From the NCBI RefSeq assembly GCF_032854445.1, contig NC_088303.1, positions 30,981,265-31,045,264 on the forward strand: a stretch of 64,000 nucleotides of DNA. The letters are read 5' to 3'. Numbering within the stretch: position 1 is the first letter of the stretch; every line of letters begins with the position of its first letter. The notes below the pieces were generated by a model that was not told where the DNA came from, made no database searches, and worked only from the letters and a program-made list of their open reading frames with translations. This DNA is from Liolophura sinensis (taxonomy: Eukaryota > Mollusca > Polyplacophora > Chitonida > Chitonidae). Positions 1 to 13,253 of this stretch are shown here, in pieces. The position numbers and the translations under genes are program-made.

Positions 1-3000
1 CGTAAATGATTCTATTACACAGTACAACCGATGATGCATGGGTAAATGAGGAGAGGCGTTCACTGTTCCGCTGAAGACGCTCAAGTTAGCCTAGATATCT
101 ATAGTTCCGTTCATGCTGAATATCGTTTCGGGTCAGAGGAGACCTGTTTCTAAATCTGAGAATTTGGTTTAATCGTTTAAGTTCAAGGAATATCAGCTTC
201 AAACCATGATTATAACTATTTTCCTCAGATGCTTCCAAGTAGAGAGGCTGGTCAAATACAGAACCAATACAGTGTACATGTATATACGCCACGTGAACAC
301 TTGGCGCTTCTTTTACATATTTTGTAAAGAACAAAGCCCTGCATATTGCTATGACGTGTGTTAAAAAGTCAAGCATTCAATGGCAAAAAAAGGTGGTGTT
401 AACTACTTAGAAATCAATCAAAAGATAACGAATCTTTTAATTAGTGTAAATTACACTTTTTTTAAGACAGAAGTTTTTTGTAGCAATCAGGCGTCACGAA
501 ATGCTTACACCAGTTTTTACCAGTATTTAACCCGTTAGGTATTCACGTCAACAATCAAACAAGGAAAGTGTCAAGATTCATGATTTAAAAGTCTTAGGTA
601 TTCAGCTTACGAGGCAAACCTATACTCCAGCACGAAATGAGTCTGGTGTATGACAAGACTTGGGCTCGAACCATGGTTTACCGTTTGCGAGTCAGAATCT
701 GTAACAAGCGTTCTATATTTTACTATATGTATATTCAACATTCAAGTAATAACTTCGTTGTGGTTAATGTTTATAACTACGAAAAGTATTGTTCATTGTA
801 CAATGAATAACTGGATCTCAGGAATTGCACTGCCTTTAAACTTGAACTGACAGCCTTTCTCTATCTGGTATATGTATTCCAGTAACATACATTTTTATGT
901 AAATAACTTCCATTCATCTATACATATATGTCTTTCTGTTGGTTCAATATGACCTATTTTTTTTATTAAAGTCTTTAACTGGGGTACATTGTTATGATAT
1001 ATAAGTATGTGGAATAAGCATGCAAATATTAGTGGGAAAACAAGTTCTCTTCAGCCGACACCAGTCTCCGCTCTACGAGCGATGTCGACCGCTATAGTTG
1101 TCAGCAAGGCACCACGAAGAAGGAGAGCGGGGCGATCTTGAAATTCGCTGTCCAAGTCGGGTATTGATCCTATACCTCGTCTATCCCAGCGATTCAGGGC
1201 TTCAGTTCAAGAATGAACACTGTTCAGTAGTAATAAATGAATAGTGCAGCGTCAAATTTCATATCGTCCTCCTTGACATATTTGTTCAAGAAAATATCAT
1301 CGCGATCAGAACTTCCGGTAAGTTGTTTGTTCGTCACATTTTTTTCTTTTACGTTACCCAAAGACAGTTTTAGGGAATGAACTCCATTATAAACTGATTT
1401 TTAACGAGTGGGTTGCTCTGTGGAGAATTATTCTTTTGCTCTGCAAGATTTGAATTAATTAAATATTATATATATATATAAAAACATTGAGATGTGACTG
1501 TTTTTGAAGATCCAAATGTTTAAACTAGCAGAATTGAGAAAAAGTCCAAATTTTAACCTTGTGTGTATTTCAATGCCGCATCTAATCTAATCTGGCTATT
1601 TTTTAAGGCTTTAAATCTTTAAAATTTTGGGGAAGAGTCCAGATGTTAGCTCTACGTGCTGCCACGCCATGTCTGCATTCTCTGCCATGATTTCGACTTC
1701 ATTGTCTGCTTTATATGATCGAGTGGAGTACGTTCGGATGGTTGGTGCTGACCATATGTTAAAGATGTCCGGAACCAGTTAAAGGAGCGAAGTGAGCTTA
1801 TTTCAGCGCTGTATCACATGTCACATATCATCATTAATTTCAGCTCACATCAATCTTGTCTAATGCTCTCTCACGGACGACGGACAGGCCTTGACCCGTT
1901 GAATCGAGTGTCTGTATACTGCGCTCTATAAACTTGTTTCTGATTTTGCTGTGGGGAAAATGGGCTGTTAGGATCACCCTGTGAGGCGCTGTGGTTTCAT
2001 TATGGTTTCAGCCGGTTTCTTTCACCCATACACCTGCATCCTAGCTGCCGTTTAAGTGAAATTTACTTAAGCATGAAACACGAATCAAATATTTAAATTA
2101 ATTAAAGGATTACCTTTACATTTATTTATTTATTTTGGTGTGCTTTATAGCTGAAAAAATATTTTACTTATGAAGACCTCGGCCAGGGTTATCGTGCGAG
2201 GGGATGACCGTATAAGTTGCATGCCTACGTCAAAAAGTATCTTCACACTAATTTCCGCAACTATATTTTTACATAATAATATCACGAATCGAGAAAAAAC
2301 TTTTTCTGTTCCTACAGCGTAAGTTTACAGATTATGGCCATTTGAATCATGAAGGAAGTAGTCTAATGAACTGGGTGAGTAGTGTTCGACCCTCAAACCA
2401 CTGACAATTCACGACAATCAGATAGAACATCTACCGACAGATCGAAGAGTTATCTCCCCTATTTGTCTTGCACGATAACAATTCTGGGGCTTGCACAAAG
2501 CGATCGAAGCATCCTAAAACATATGTTGCCATGGTAGTTACAGTCAACTTAGGCTAGGACTGCTTTGTGCAAGAGCCCGCTGATGTGTACATGATGTTTT
2601 ACCGCCGGAGTATAAAAATCAGTAAACTAATTATACTATCGTAAACCTGTAACTATCGCGTACATGTAAGTGCAACTGATACGCAACAAAATGGAATACA
2701 GCTGTAATTAGCGTACACGTGTAACGCGCACATCTGTAAGTGACGCACATGTACAACTGTAACTGACACACACCCGTAATTGAGATAAACCATTGCTAAA
2801 TAAACACCTTTACGTAACTCGGATACACCTGTGACTTGTATAAACCTTAAAACCAGATACTGTAATTGAGGCACAACAGTAACCAGCACACATCTGTAAC
2901 TTGCATCGTTGGTTCGAAATTCCCTGCGACTGTTAGGAACTGTCGTTCAAATCTGGCCTTTTCTCCCGGGTATTCATAAATCCGGCAAAGGACAATGGTT

Positions 3001-4404
3001 TACTTTGTTTTCCTCCACCATCAAATGTGACTGTTCTTTTATAAGTAAAAAATAACCACATTAAACACGAGGCAATTCCATAAAAAGGTGAGCTTTCATT
3101 CCATTTGTTTAAGAATTTATTCCAGCTAACAAGTCATTTACATCATCGTTTGTTTAAGAGTATTATTTCACGTAATTACATAACATTCCAAGTTGCTTTA
3201 GCAACATTGATGGATTTTATGAATACGTCAGGTAATCTTCAGTGCTTCTCTTCGACATGAAGGTGGCAAGGCACGATTAAAACATGACAGTACTCCCGCA
3301 ACTCTGACAGCCATACCCTTCAGCGTCAACCTCCTTTCTTTGCTTCAGACGAATGCTCACAACAGGATTCGGGATATCCGAAGAAGTAACAAAATCGCAA
3401 AACAAGGGTTACGTTCCCTTGACTGCTTGTGTAGCGGGGCTCTGGAACCAAAGTTTAGACGTAATTAATATATTGTTTGAGAGTAGCGCTACTGTGGTGG
3501 TTTGAGCAAATCACTCCTTCTGCTATTCTCAGCAAACCGAATGAAAGCTAATACAATCAAATGAAAATTGTGAAAGAGTGAACAAATTTCTACACGTAAA
3601 CATAGCCAGTTTTAAACAATCAAGTGTAATGCACATCAAGTGGAATATTCGTCTGCCTTCTGGAAGATATGTACAAGAATAAGGCTATTTTTTTGCAGCA
3701 TAAAACATTGCTCTTCTTGAAAAGTGAAACTATGGCTTCGATTGACAGACAATATGTAAGGATATTTATATTTCGTCAAGCCATAATTCGAACATTTCCC
3801 TGGGAGACAGATTTCATAAATAATATGGAGAAGTTTAGTCGAGAAAATCCTTAGATATTTATTCATAATTGTAATTACGATACTTACTGGAGCTCTCTAC
3901 AGAGTAAAGGTAAAGAACCCCTTGTAACTAGATAGGAAATCTAGCTCCGATGCAGCAGTGGGGTGTAATTCTCTTCATGCAAAAAAACAAGTAAAACATA
4001 CCTAAATATGAAGTATAATTACTGAAGAACATGTGTGTGAAAAACTGGAGGGATGCGATTTATACTTTTTGTTTCAGAAGCACGCAAAGGCCACATGGCC
4101 AGATAGTATAACTCCTTATACATTGTATACAAAGTAGGACTATATCACACATTTTTTTAAGACTATTGAAAACATGGGTAAAAACATAAGAGAAATCAGA
4201 CGTCATTCAAAATTCTTTCCATATTCGGCTTTGCTTGAAAAACTATAATAAAAAAAGAAACACACAACAGCGTTTAATTCCAGAAACCTTAATGCTTGAG
4301 GCTAACCCTGTAAAATTGACTACAGCAGCCAAGACCAAAAATTTGCATTATAATCGACAAATTAACCTAAAGTTCTGATTATCTATACGATGTATGAGGA
4401 AGCC
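1..4404. other. Intergenic sequence, no supported gene
   Basis: Short open frames occur on both strands but none shows a domain, compositional bias or splice context. Contains the degenerate repeat at 2640-2905 and otherwise A+T-rich unique-looking sequence. Confidence 0.6.
2640..2905. repeat. Degenerate ~20-bp tandem repeat
   Basis: Loosely repeating ctgtaactgacacacatgta-like units, strongly diverged. Confidence 0.5.
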
Positions 4405-4408
4405 AGGT

Positions 4409-5415
4409 TGTTACGGTATTGAAAACGGCAACAGAAAACAGACTCAGTGACTCAATATTACAATGTAAACAATGCTTTATATATAAAATGAGACGTACAG
4501 TTTTACAGACAGTTCAACAACAACAACAACATACACATCAGTATTACCGGTCTTTACAAGTTTCCAGTTCACCTTTGCATCCCCAGGAATGTATTCCAGG
4601 AAATCCAACGTAAAGACCATGGGATAAACACACAATTCACAAATTGTCCTAGACAGGTACTTCGCCAGGTTAGCGAACACGAACACAGTACACAGGTTAC
4701 ACAGAACTGGAACAGTCAAGCCTTTGAATGACGTCACACCCGCAGAGCACAACACAGGGTAAATACAGGCATGGAGGTATAATCCACTTCAGATCAGTCA
4801 CAGCTCCCGCAGAAGCTCACAAACGAGCCGTTCAGAGACGTAGAGTAATGTCACCTTGTGGCAGAACGAACGTCCTTTGCAAAACTGAAAACTTCAGTTT
4901 AGAGTCCTTGACGACCTTGTCGGTCAGGTGGGGTCAGCGTGTTAAACAAATTACACAGTCCACACTGTATAATCATAATAAAGATCCGAACACCAATAAA
5001 CGTGACTTCCGCAGAAATTCACATAAACCAGACATCAGTACTACTGTGGTACACAAACGATGCCGGCATAAAAAAACTGTCCTCCCAAATGAAACTGGCA
5101 TCACCAGCTCATATCAAAATAATGGACTCGATACGTGAGCGTCGCACACTCTCCTGGCTCCCAGTGGATGCAGCAAAAATACCTCCACTCTGCACAGAAA
5201 ACACGGCTTATATACGGTCCAGGTGGATTCAACTATTCTTAGACACAGAATTAACAGCCAATGAACATCCAGTTAAATAAACAGAGCATTGAACGAGGTG
5301 CTTTCGGCCAGGTCCGCACTGTACATATATAACAGGGCCTGTTATGCTTATAACATACAACACAAAGGTCCGCAGACTAACAGTACATGAAAACGTTAAA
5401 TAGTCATACATAACT
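4409..5415 (-). repeat. 3' LTR of copy A
   Basis: About 1,007 bp, almost identical to 9645-10650. The TATA-like box of the LTR promoter (tatataag on the minus strand) is present. The base at the internal junction (5415) differs from the other LTRs, so this LTR begins AG rather than TG in element orientation. Confidence 0.95.
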
Positions 5416-5532
5416 CCCCCACCCTTCAGGGAAAGAAAGTTTTGCATAAAACTTTCTTTAACATATTCATAATCATGAATAATAATAATAACGTTTACCA
5501 CAGTCTTTAAAAACAAAGCTGCAGAAAACCAA

Positions 5533-5815
5533 CTAGACACGTGACAAACAATCAGCAATCACATTATCTTTCCCTTTTATGTGTCTAATCTCTAGATTAA
5601 ATTCTTGCAAAAGCAAACTCCACCGTAACAATCTTCGGTTTTTACCTTTTAGTTTGTGCAAGAAGGTTAAGGGATTGTGATCTGTATACACAACAATGGG
5701 GTAACTTGACGAAGTCACATATACTTCAAAATGTTGTAATGCTAGAATCAAGGACAGACATTCCTTTTCTATTGTCGAATAATTTCTCTGGCACTTGTCA
5801 AATTTGCGAGAAAAG
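5533..5815 (-). pseudogene. RNase H domain of copy A (separate frame)
   Basis: Encodes the rest of RNase [39 protein letters not shown] and the terminal [15 protein letters not shown]. It is in a different frame from the upstream pol because of a 2-nt loss relative to copy B. Confidence 0.85.
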
Positions 5816-7162
5816 AAACACAGGGTGATCAACGTGATCTGTTTCATTTTCTTGTAACAAAACTGCCCCAGCAGATATATCACTAGCATCAACAGCTAGC
5901 TTAAATGGTAAATTAAAATCAGGTGCTACAAGTATGGGGCCGCTGCTTAGCATGGCCTTTAATCTATCAAAAGATCTCTGACACTCAATGGACCATAAGA
6001 ATTTAGCACCTTTCTTTAACAGCTGAGTTAATGGCTCACTAACAAATGAAAAGTTCCTACAGAACTTTCGATAATAACCTGCCATGCCCAAAAAACGCTT
6101 TAACTCTCTCTTACAACTTGGCACTGGAAAACAAGAGATAGCAACTCCACTAGGACGTACAACATTGAGATCAGTGCTATCTCTGTATACATATGGCTTT
6201 AACATGTTAATGTGACAAAGTTGTCTAGATTTGCGCCGATCAGGAGTGAAAATAATATAATTAAGATCACTTAGCCTCTTGTCTACTACATAAGGTCCAA
6301 AATAACGAGCTTCAAGTGGCTTACCACTAACTGGAAGTAAGGCCAATACCTTCTGACCAACTTCAAATCTGCGTCTTACTGTCTCTTTGTCATACTTAGT
6401 TTTCATACTCTTCTGAGAAGCTGTAAGATTCTCTCTGGCTAACTCACATACTCTGTTGAGCTTAGTACGAAAACTTGACACATACTGTAATAGGTTAACA
6501 TTGTCACTATCACCAGACACAAACTTTTCCTTGAACAACTGTAGTGGACCACGCACTGTATGGCCAAACACAAGCTCAAATGGACTAAATCCAAGTGACT
6601 CTTGTACAGACTCTCTTACAGCAAACATTAACAAAGGTACACCCTCGTCCCAATCTTTCCCTGTCTCAAAGCAGTAAGTTCTTATCATACTTTTCAGTGT
6701 CTGATGGAATCTCTCTAGTGCTCCTTGACTTTGTGGGTGATAAGCTGAGGACTTATACTGGCTAATACCTAGCTCATGCATAACTTGTTGGAACACGCCA
6801 GACATGAAATTTGAACCTTGGTCTGACTGTACTGACTTAGGCAGACCAAACATGGTGAAGAACTTAACTAAAGCCTTAATTACAGTCTTGGCAGTAATAT
6901 TCCTTAGTGGAATTGCCTCTGGGAAACGAGTTGAAGTACACATTATGGTTAACATATACTGATTTCCAGACTTTGTCTTAGGTAGCGGACCAACACAATC
7001 TATTAAGATTCTACTGAATGGCTCGCCAATTGCAGGAATAGGCCTCAAGGCTGCCTTGGGGATTGTCTGGTTAGGTTTCCCCACTAACTGACATGCATGA
7101 CAAGACCTGCAAAATTCAGTAACATCTTTCCTTATTCCTGGCCAATAAAAATGACTGAGAAT
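5798..7162 (-). pseudogene. Integrase core, GPY module and RT thumb of copy A
   Basis: After the nonsense codon the frame continues through the integrase zinc finger and core (D in ILIDCVGP, D in QSDQGSNF, E in [10 protein letters not shown]35E spacing), then the GPY/F module (ARYFGPYVV). It passes, after a spacer of about 30 residues, directly to the RT thumb ([17 protein letters not shown]) and the first RNase H strand ([16 protein letters not shown]). No YxDD box or other RT palm motif occurs. The frame is lost at about 5815. Confidence 0.88.
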
Positions 7163-8533
7163 CTAATGATAGGTCTTATTAACACCTAAATGACCTGCTA
7201 ACGGCGTTTCATGCGCTATGGTCAGTATGTCTTTACGATACGACTTGGGCACAACTACCTGATTCTTAATTGCCCATTCATCCTCCAACGAAACATCGGG
7301 AGGCCTCCACTGCCGCATCAATATGCCAGACTTGACATAGTAGTAGCATGGGTCAGGTAAAGATTCACCATCTTTAGCTGCATCATTAAACAAGCAAGAA
7401 ATACTTGGATCATTGTGTTGTTCAGCAATCAATTCAGTCCTACAAAATGGCTGATCACCACTAACAAAATTAGTATCTACTTCCTGCTGGCTGTCTAATT
7501 TGGAAGAATCACCATCCAACATGTTGTTGAGAAAAGTCTCACTCAAATCAACAGTACTACCCTGGTCTGTACTGACTTTTCTAGACATAGCTCTTGTAAC
7601 AACACAGGACGGATATAAACCCGCTATCTCGCTTTCAACTGGCTCTGTGACTGAATTCAGAGAAGACTTATCAACCATTAAGGGATCAACAGTAACTTTA
7701 TCATGTGCTAAGTCATTTCCCAACAACAAATGAATACCCTCAAAAGGTAATGAAGGCTTAATGCCTACCCTGACAGGTCCAGATATCAAATCTGATGACA
7801 AATAAATATCATGAAGGGGAACACTGACAAAGTCACTAGACTCTACACCTCTAATAAGGGCACGAACCCCAGAGTATGACTCTTCAGAAAAGGGCAGAGT
7901 ATTCATCAACAACAGAGACTGAGATGCCCCAGTATCCCTTAATATCTTTATAGGGGTAGCACCAGACATGTCGCTTCTAAGCGACACTGAACCAGAATTG
8001 ATAAACGGAGCGAAGCTATCCATAGAGCATTTGGGAATCTTATCCAATCCCGTATCAGCTAACTCAGATCTGCTTTTAACTGCTGATGTAACTTCCGGCA
8101 ATGTTTTGTGCATTGCAACACAAAGACCTGTGGGCTTAGACTCATTCTCAGCATCCCGTCTCCTTTTCAACTTGTAACATTCACTCATCACGTGACCCAC
8201 CCGCTTGCAAAAATTACAAGTGACCCTATTTCGAGGACTACCATTCCAATCTGAACTACGTAAACCATGAGCTGTAGAACCATTGGAGCCTGGTGTGGAA
8301 CTCTTCTGTGTAGAGCTACCTCTACCTGTTGCATGTGACTGGGTATTTCTACGTGTAAATGAATTAAATGGCTTACCCGTGTATGTAACCTTATGTGTCA
8401 AGGAATAATCATCAGCTAAACTGGCTGCCTCTTCAAGTGTACTCGCCTTCTGCACATGAACGAACACCTTTACATCATTATCAATACAACGCTTGAACTC
8501 TTCTACCAGCACAAGCTGACGCAAAACTTTCAA
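7163..8533 (-). pseudogene. gag C-terminus, zinc knuckle, protease and integrase start of copy A
   Basis: Resumes gag after the frameshift. It contains the zinc knuckle [14 protein letters not shown] (C-x2-C-x4-H-x4-C), the aspartic protease motif LRDTGASQS, and the beginning of the integrase HHCC region ([16 protein letters not shown]), ending at a nonsense TAG where copy B has a Lys codon. Confidence 0.85.
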
Positions 8534-9518
8534 AATCCTTGCCTATTTTCTTGGCTATACACCAGCAATCAAACAACTGCTCCTTAGCTCGACCAAACTC
8601 AACGTATGTCTGATCTCTACCTTTTTCACAGTTACGAAATTTCTGGCGGTAAGCTTCAGGCACCAATTCATAACCCTTCAAAATTACCTCTTTCACATAG
8701 TCATAATTGGAAGCACTCTCTACACTTAACTGAGTGTAAATTTCCCTGGCCTTTCCAATTAGCACACTCTGTAATAACATAGTCCAGAACTCTTTAGGCC
8801 ACTTCAAGCTATTTGCAATTTTCTCAAAATGCAGAAAATACTTATCCACCTCTTTTTCCTGAAAGGATGGAACTAACCGAATGTATTTGGTCACATCAAA
8901 TCCTGAATCCTGTCTACCGGAAGGACCCGGTTTCTCACCTCTCTCTACCTCTAACTTTTTCATTTGAAACTCCAATTCTCTTTCCCTCTCTCTTTCTTGC
9001 CTCTCTCTCTCCTCTCTCTGCACTTCCCTCTCTCTCTCCTTTTCCTCTCTCTGCACTTCCCTCTCTCTCTCTTTTTCCTCTCTCTGCACTTCCCTCTCTC
9101 TCTCTTTTTCCTCTCTCTCCATTTTCAACTTTTCTATCTCATGTTCCCTCTCTTTCTCTTTCTCTCTTTCCTCTTTCTCTCTCTGCATTTTCAACTTTTC
9201 TAACTCTATCTCATGTTCCCTCTCTTTCTCTCTCTCTCTTTCCTCTTTCTCCAATCTCAACTTTAACTCAAACTGCTTAAACTTAAGCTCGGCATCAGAC
9301 TGACCCTCGAACTCATAATCAGATAATGCAGAACTATCAAACTTCCCTATCTCCACTAAATGTTTCAACAAAGTATGCTGCATATCTCTTTTCCTCCATG
9401 AAGACTTTATGGACAAACCTAAAAATGTCCCTAACTTAACCAAGTCTTCCTTCTTTAAACTCTCAAAAACATCCTGATCGGGCGCATTAACAAACTGTTT
9501 AGGATCAAAATCTCCCAT
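8520..9518 (-). pseudogene. gag of copy A (frameshifted), coiled coil plus SCAN-like capsid
   Basis: Opens with [15 protein letters not shown]. An N-terminal helical region is followed by a Glu/Arg/Lys-rich coiled coil of about 100 residues built from repeats of EREVQREEKER. Then comes a capsid-like region ([47 protein letters not shown]) with the helical pattern of the SCAN/Gmr1 gag family. The frame breaks at about 8525, where one extra T is present relative to copy B, and gag continues in the next frame. Confidence 0.85.
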
Positions 9519-9621
9519 TGTAAATATTTAGCCACTGAATCTTTCACCGTTAAAATTAAGCAATCGCTTCTCACTTGTTTAACTTCAAATATCCGGTGCA
9601 AAACAAAAGGGAAACAATCAG

Positions 9622-9639
9622 TTCCCGGACAAGCCCCCA
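9622..9639 (-). promoter_or_regulatory. Primer-binding site of copy A (tRNA-Pro type)
   Basis: On the minus strand, five bases after the 5' LTR, the sequence TGGGGGCTTGTCCGGGAA closely resembles the proline-tRNA primer site used by many retroelements (TGGGGGC..GTCCGGGAT). Confidence 0.75.
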
Positions 9640-9644
9640 ATTTC

Positions 9645-10650
9645 TGTTACGGTATTGAAAACGGCAACAGAAAACAGACTCAGTGACTCAATATTACAAT
9701 GTAAACAATGCTTTATATATAAAATGAGACGTACAGTTTTACAGACAGTTCAACAACAACAACAACATACACATCAGTATTACCGGTCTTTACAAGTTTC
9801 CAGTTCACCTTTGCATCCCCAGGAATGTATTCCAGGAAATCCAACGTAAAGACCATGGGATAAACACACAATTCACAAATTGTCCTAGACAGGTACTTCG
9901 CCAGGTTAGCGAACACGAACACAGTACACAGGTTACACAGAACTGGAACAGTCAAGCCTTTGAATGACGTCACACCCGCAGAGCACAACACAGGGTAAAT
10001 ACAGGCATGGAGGTATAATTCACTTCAGACCAGTCACAGCTCCCGCAGAAGCTCACAAACGAGCCGTTCAGAGACGTAGAGTAATGTCACCTTGTGGCAG
10101 AACGAACGTCCTTTGCAAAACTGAAAACTTCAGTTTAGAGTCCTTGACGACCTTGTCGGTCAGGTGAGGTCAGCGTGTTAAACAAATTACACAGTCCACA
10201 CTGTATAATCATAATAAAGATCCGAACACCAATAAACGTGACTTCCGCAGAAATTCACATAAACCAGACATCAGTACTACTGTGGTACACAAACGATGCC
10301 GGCATAAAAAACTGTCCTCCCAAATGAAACTGGCATCACCAGCTCATATCAAAATAATGGACTCGATACGTGAGCGTCGCACACTCTCCTGGCTCCCAGT
10401 GGATGCAGCAAAAATACCTCCACTCTGCACAGAAAACACGGCTTATATACGGTCCAGGTGGATTCAACTATTCTTAGACACAGAATTAACAGCCAATGAA
10501 CATCCAGTTAAATAAACAGAGCATTGAACGAGGTGCTTTCGGCCAGGTCCGCACTGTACATATATAACAGGGCCTGTTATGCTTATAACATACAACACAA
10601 AGGTCCGCAGACTAACAGTACATGAAAACGTTAAATAGTCATACATAACA
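9645..10650 (-). repeat. 5' LTR of copy A
   Basis: 1,006 bp, bounded by TG...CA in element orientation, directly followed by the primer-binding site. A 7-versus-6 A-run separates it in length from the 3' LTR. Confidence 0.95.
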
Positions 10651-10654
10651 AGGT

Positions 10655-11213
10655 AGAGCCAAAGGGAAACTCGCGACCTACCGTAAGTTGCCGAGAGACC
10701 TTCGCAAGCATTAGCGGTATGCGACAATTATAAGCGCTCGTATATTGTTAGCCTTCAACATGAGTTGGTACAACTTTCCACAAAGAAAACTCAGCAGCTT
10801 CTTTTTCACGATTTACAACCCGTCACTCACCGATACACAATCAATGGGACGATGGCCTATCTCCTGCACAATTTCCATATTAAGGTTTATACTACGTACC
10901 CTTGTTACCACGTGTAGGAGCGAGAGCATTTTATGTTACGATGGGATTTCCCTGTTAGCTGATTTTATCTGGATTTAGGACCAACCGAAGCAAGTCCAAA
11001 TATCGATGTGACCCATTTGACCGATGACATTTGAGTCGTGTCCACTCATTGATGTCATGATAATGATTTGGTAAATCGTACCAAACAACGTCATGGGTAC
11101 AAAATGGGGATATGCTTCAGGCAAAAAAGCATTTCCCCGCTACGTAAACTGATCAATGTAAAAAAAATGTAAACAGAAAAAAGAAATAACAACAAAACTT
11201 TTATTCTATTATG
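10655..11213. other. Intergenic sequence between copy A and the candidate MITE
   Basis: No exon with plausible splice sites and no recognisable repeat was found. Confidence 0.5.
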
Positions 11214-11409
11214 TTTTAATAAGTCGTTTGCCCGAGATCTTTGTTAAGTCATTCGCATTTAGTAAAGATCTCCCACGCACGACTTAATAAAGATCTTTGA
11301 AAGTTATGAAAAAGTAAAATAATGACATAAAAAGATCTCGAGAAAATGAAATACTTGCTATGTCGTGTGCACGACTTAACAAAGATCTCATTAGCACGAC
11401 TTATTAAAA
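11214..11409. mobile_element. Candidate MITE with 37-bp terminal inverted repeats
   Basis: Left end 11214-11250 and right end 11373-11409 are inverted copies matching at 31 of 37 positions (ttttaataagtcgt and gagatctttgttaagtc flank one six-base mismatch block). The interior is A+T-rich, has further gatct-containing repeats and no coding capacity. A target duplication could not be assigned. Confidence 0.6.
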
Positions 11410-11999
11410 AGCACAGTATATATATACAATTTCATCTAGCCATGTCACTTTGATCGCTCTGTAGAAAGTTGTGTTGTTAATTTTTCTTTCTAATCATGTC
11501 ACTTTTACGAGGTGGACAAAACGGAAAAACAAGAAGACCGGGCGAAACAAGAAGAAACTGGTAAAGCAGCTTAAAACGGCCAGAAGCAGGTACATTGGCC
11601 AGCGGCCGAGAGAAGTATTACACGTTCAGTACCAAGTGAACAGCACAGAAGTTTTGTTGCTATCATGCGTTTCCTTCCATTTCAAGCTTCTTCACTTAGA
11701 AGTTCTTTTCTTCACAGATGGGCGATAATCCCACACATAAGCACTCAGAAAATTTATTTTATGTGTTATTATATAATTTAATATGTGACTTGAGAGGATT
11801 ATGTAGGTGCATTACAACCATTCCTTAAGTGGGGAAGAAAAGAACAAATAAAGTCTTTCGTCTGTGGTAAATAAACCATAATGTAAAAGATTCGCAAAGA
11901 TCGTCCTATAAATATTCATAGCCTTGTGCACAAGTATTTCTTCAATTTTGAGAGCCTGGTCATACGGAGCAGATTCGTGGAAAACAGCCAGTTCTGACC

Positions 12000-12160
12000 A
12001 GGTACTTCATTAACAATAGGGAGCAGCGGAACCAGTGGAAGCCGGGTTCGAACCCACGATCTCATTTGTCTCAGGCAAGACGTCCAACGGAACAGCTCAT
12101 TAGAAAGTCCATGTACCTGTAGTTCGGATATTTCCTCAGACACAGTTTGCTTGACAAACA
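12000..12160 (-). mobile_element. Possible third tRNA-derived SINE
   Basis: On the minus strand a perfect pol III B box (gggttcgaaccc) lies downstream of a tRNA-like stretch (gttggacgtcttgcctgaga). No second copy was seen in the window, so this rests on the tRNA resemblance only. Confidence 0.35.
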
Positions 12161-12364
12161 AAAACCATAAGTAGAAAAATCCTTTATTCTAAAGGATATC
12201 TCTGAGTGAATTTGAAACCCAGAGGACATTTTCGTATCCCACATCGTCATACATTTTCGACCATCTTCCCAATTTTCTTATAAACTTACATCAAACAAAA
12301 ACGGGGGGTTTTACAAATGGCCTTCATGCATATTGTCCAAGGCTGTGACACATGTCGTCACCAT

Positions 12365-12893
12365 TGATTCTACTGATGGACTAAGCATCACCGAGGCCTG
12401 GTTACTTAGCATTGTTTTAATGTTACTGTCTGTTAAATATAATGACAACACAGCATTCTGAGGAATTCTAGACCAGTGATGTTCGGTACCAAATAAACAA
12501 AACAGAACTTTTGTTCCTATCATGGCGTTTCTTTCCATCTCCAGCATCGTCACGGACATATTTTCTTCCAATCTGCTCACATTGTCCGATCTGTCCTTCA
12601 CAGTTGTGTGTAAATTGCTATATTCATGCATTTACACAAACAGTTAGAATAAAAACCTGTCTGAGGTAAATGGACAAGAAGTCGCATTTCATCTGTTACG
12701 TGTGACCATTTGCCAGCTTTCACCCTGTCGCCTCTGCTCTGGTTTTACTTTCTGTGCTGTTTCTGTGTCTTTAACTATATTGTATTCATGCATAATCCAG
12801 GATTCTGCTTGTGGACTAAGCGTTCCCGAGACTGGTCGCTCAGCATTTTAATGCGATTGTAAGTTAAATGTGATGACAACACTGCATTTTGAC
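12365..12893 (+). repeat. Local ~95-bp duplication
   Basis: Segments 12365-12460 and 12800-12893 resemble each other (gatggactaagc/tgtggactaagc, ttagcattgttttaatg/tcagcattttaatg, atgacaacac). They bracket part of the dispersed repeat and may belong to the same mosaic. Confidence 0.5.
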
Positions 12894-12960
12894 AGCGCAC
12901 TATGGTCGCTGCTCAGGTTTTACTGTCTGTGCTGTACGCCTTTATTTATATTCTCACCTA
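12630..12960 (+). repeat. Dispersed repeat of unknown type, copy 1
   Basis: Shares acagttagaataaaaac, acgtgtgaccatttgccag and ggttttactttctgtgctg with 58095-58330, in the same order and orientation. A further partial unit follows at 12911-12955. No coding potential or recognisable termini. Confidence 0.6.
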
Positions 12961-13253
12961 CTTTACAGGAGTAAATACAGTTAACGTATTCCGCAATTCT
13001 AACTTACTCCTGTGTTTACGCATGCAAAAATCTGCACTATACAAATGAAATGATAATGCTAATATGTTCAACAGATATCATCACATTAAACACTATGAAG
13101 CATTGCATATGACACTTAAAATAGTTTTTAGTTTCTGTTACAGCTTATAAACGCATCTTGATGTTTATTTATAAAGACTATGTTTGACTGTTTTTTTCGC
13201 CGTACGCATAAATACTATGTTAAGCAATAAAAGAGATGTGTTTGTTATATCTA

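Larger units (their letters stand above)
4409..10650 (-). mobile_element. Ty3/Gypsy (Gmr1-like) LTR retrotransposon, copy A, RT-palm-deleted
   Basis: Complete element in minus orientation: 5' LTR 9645-10650, 3' LTR 4409-5415, flanked by the 4-bp target duplication AGGT (4405-4408 and 10651-10654). LTR ends are TGTTA...TAACA, with one mutated terminal base at 5415. Primer site at 9622-9639, polypurine tract at 5416-5425. Order is gag, CCHC knuckle, DTGA protease, integrase, GPY module, RT thumb, RNase H. The RT fingers/palm are absent. Private breaks are a 1-nt insertion near 8525, a nonsense TAG at about 7163-7165 and a 2-nt loss near 5815. The two LTRs differ by about three or four substitutions and one A-run indel, so the insertion is recent. 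It lies downstream of the IP3R-like gene, on the same strand. Confidence 0.95.

Noticed and set aside
4728-5280. Overlapping plus-strand frames of 113-136 codons in the LTR of copy A
   Set aside because: They lie antisense to the LTR, are not intact in copy B, and show no domain.
8813-9280. Plus-strand frame rich in Leu, Ser, Phe and Pro opposite the retroelement gag
   Set aside because: It is the complement of the purine-rich coiled-coil coding repeat of copy A and has no independent support.
11471-11728. Basic plus-strand frame near the candidate MITE
   Set aside because: Short, with no recognisable domain, splice context or counterpart elsewhere; composition alone is not evidence.
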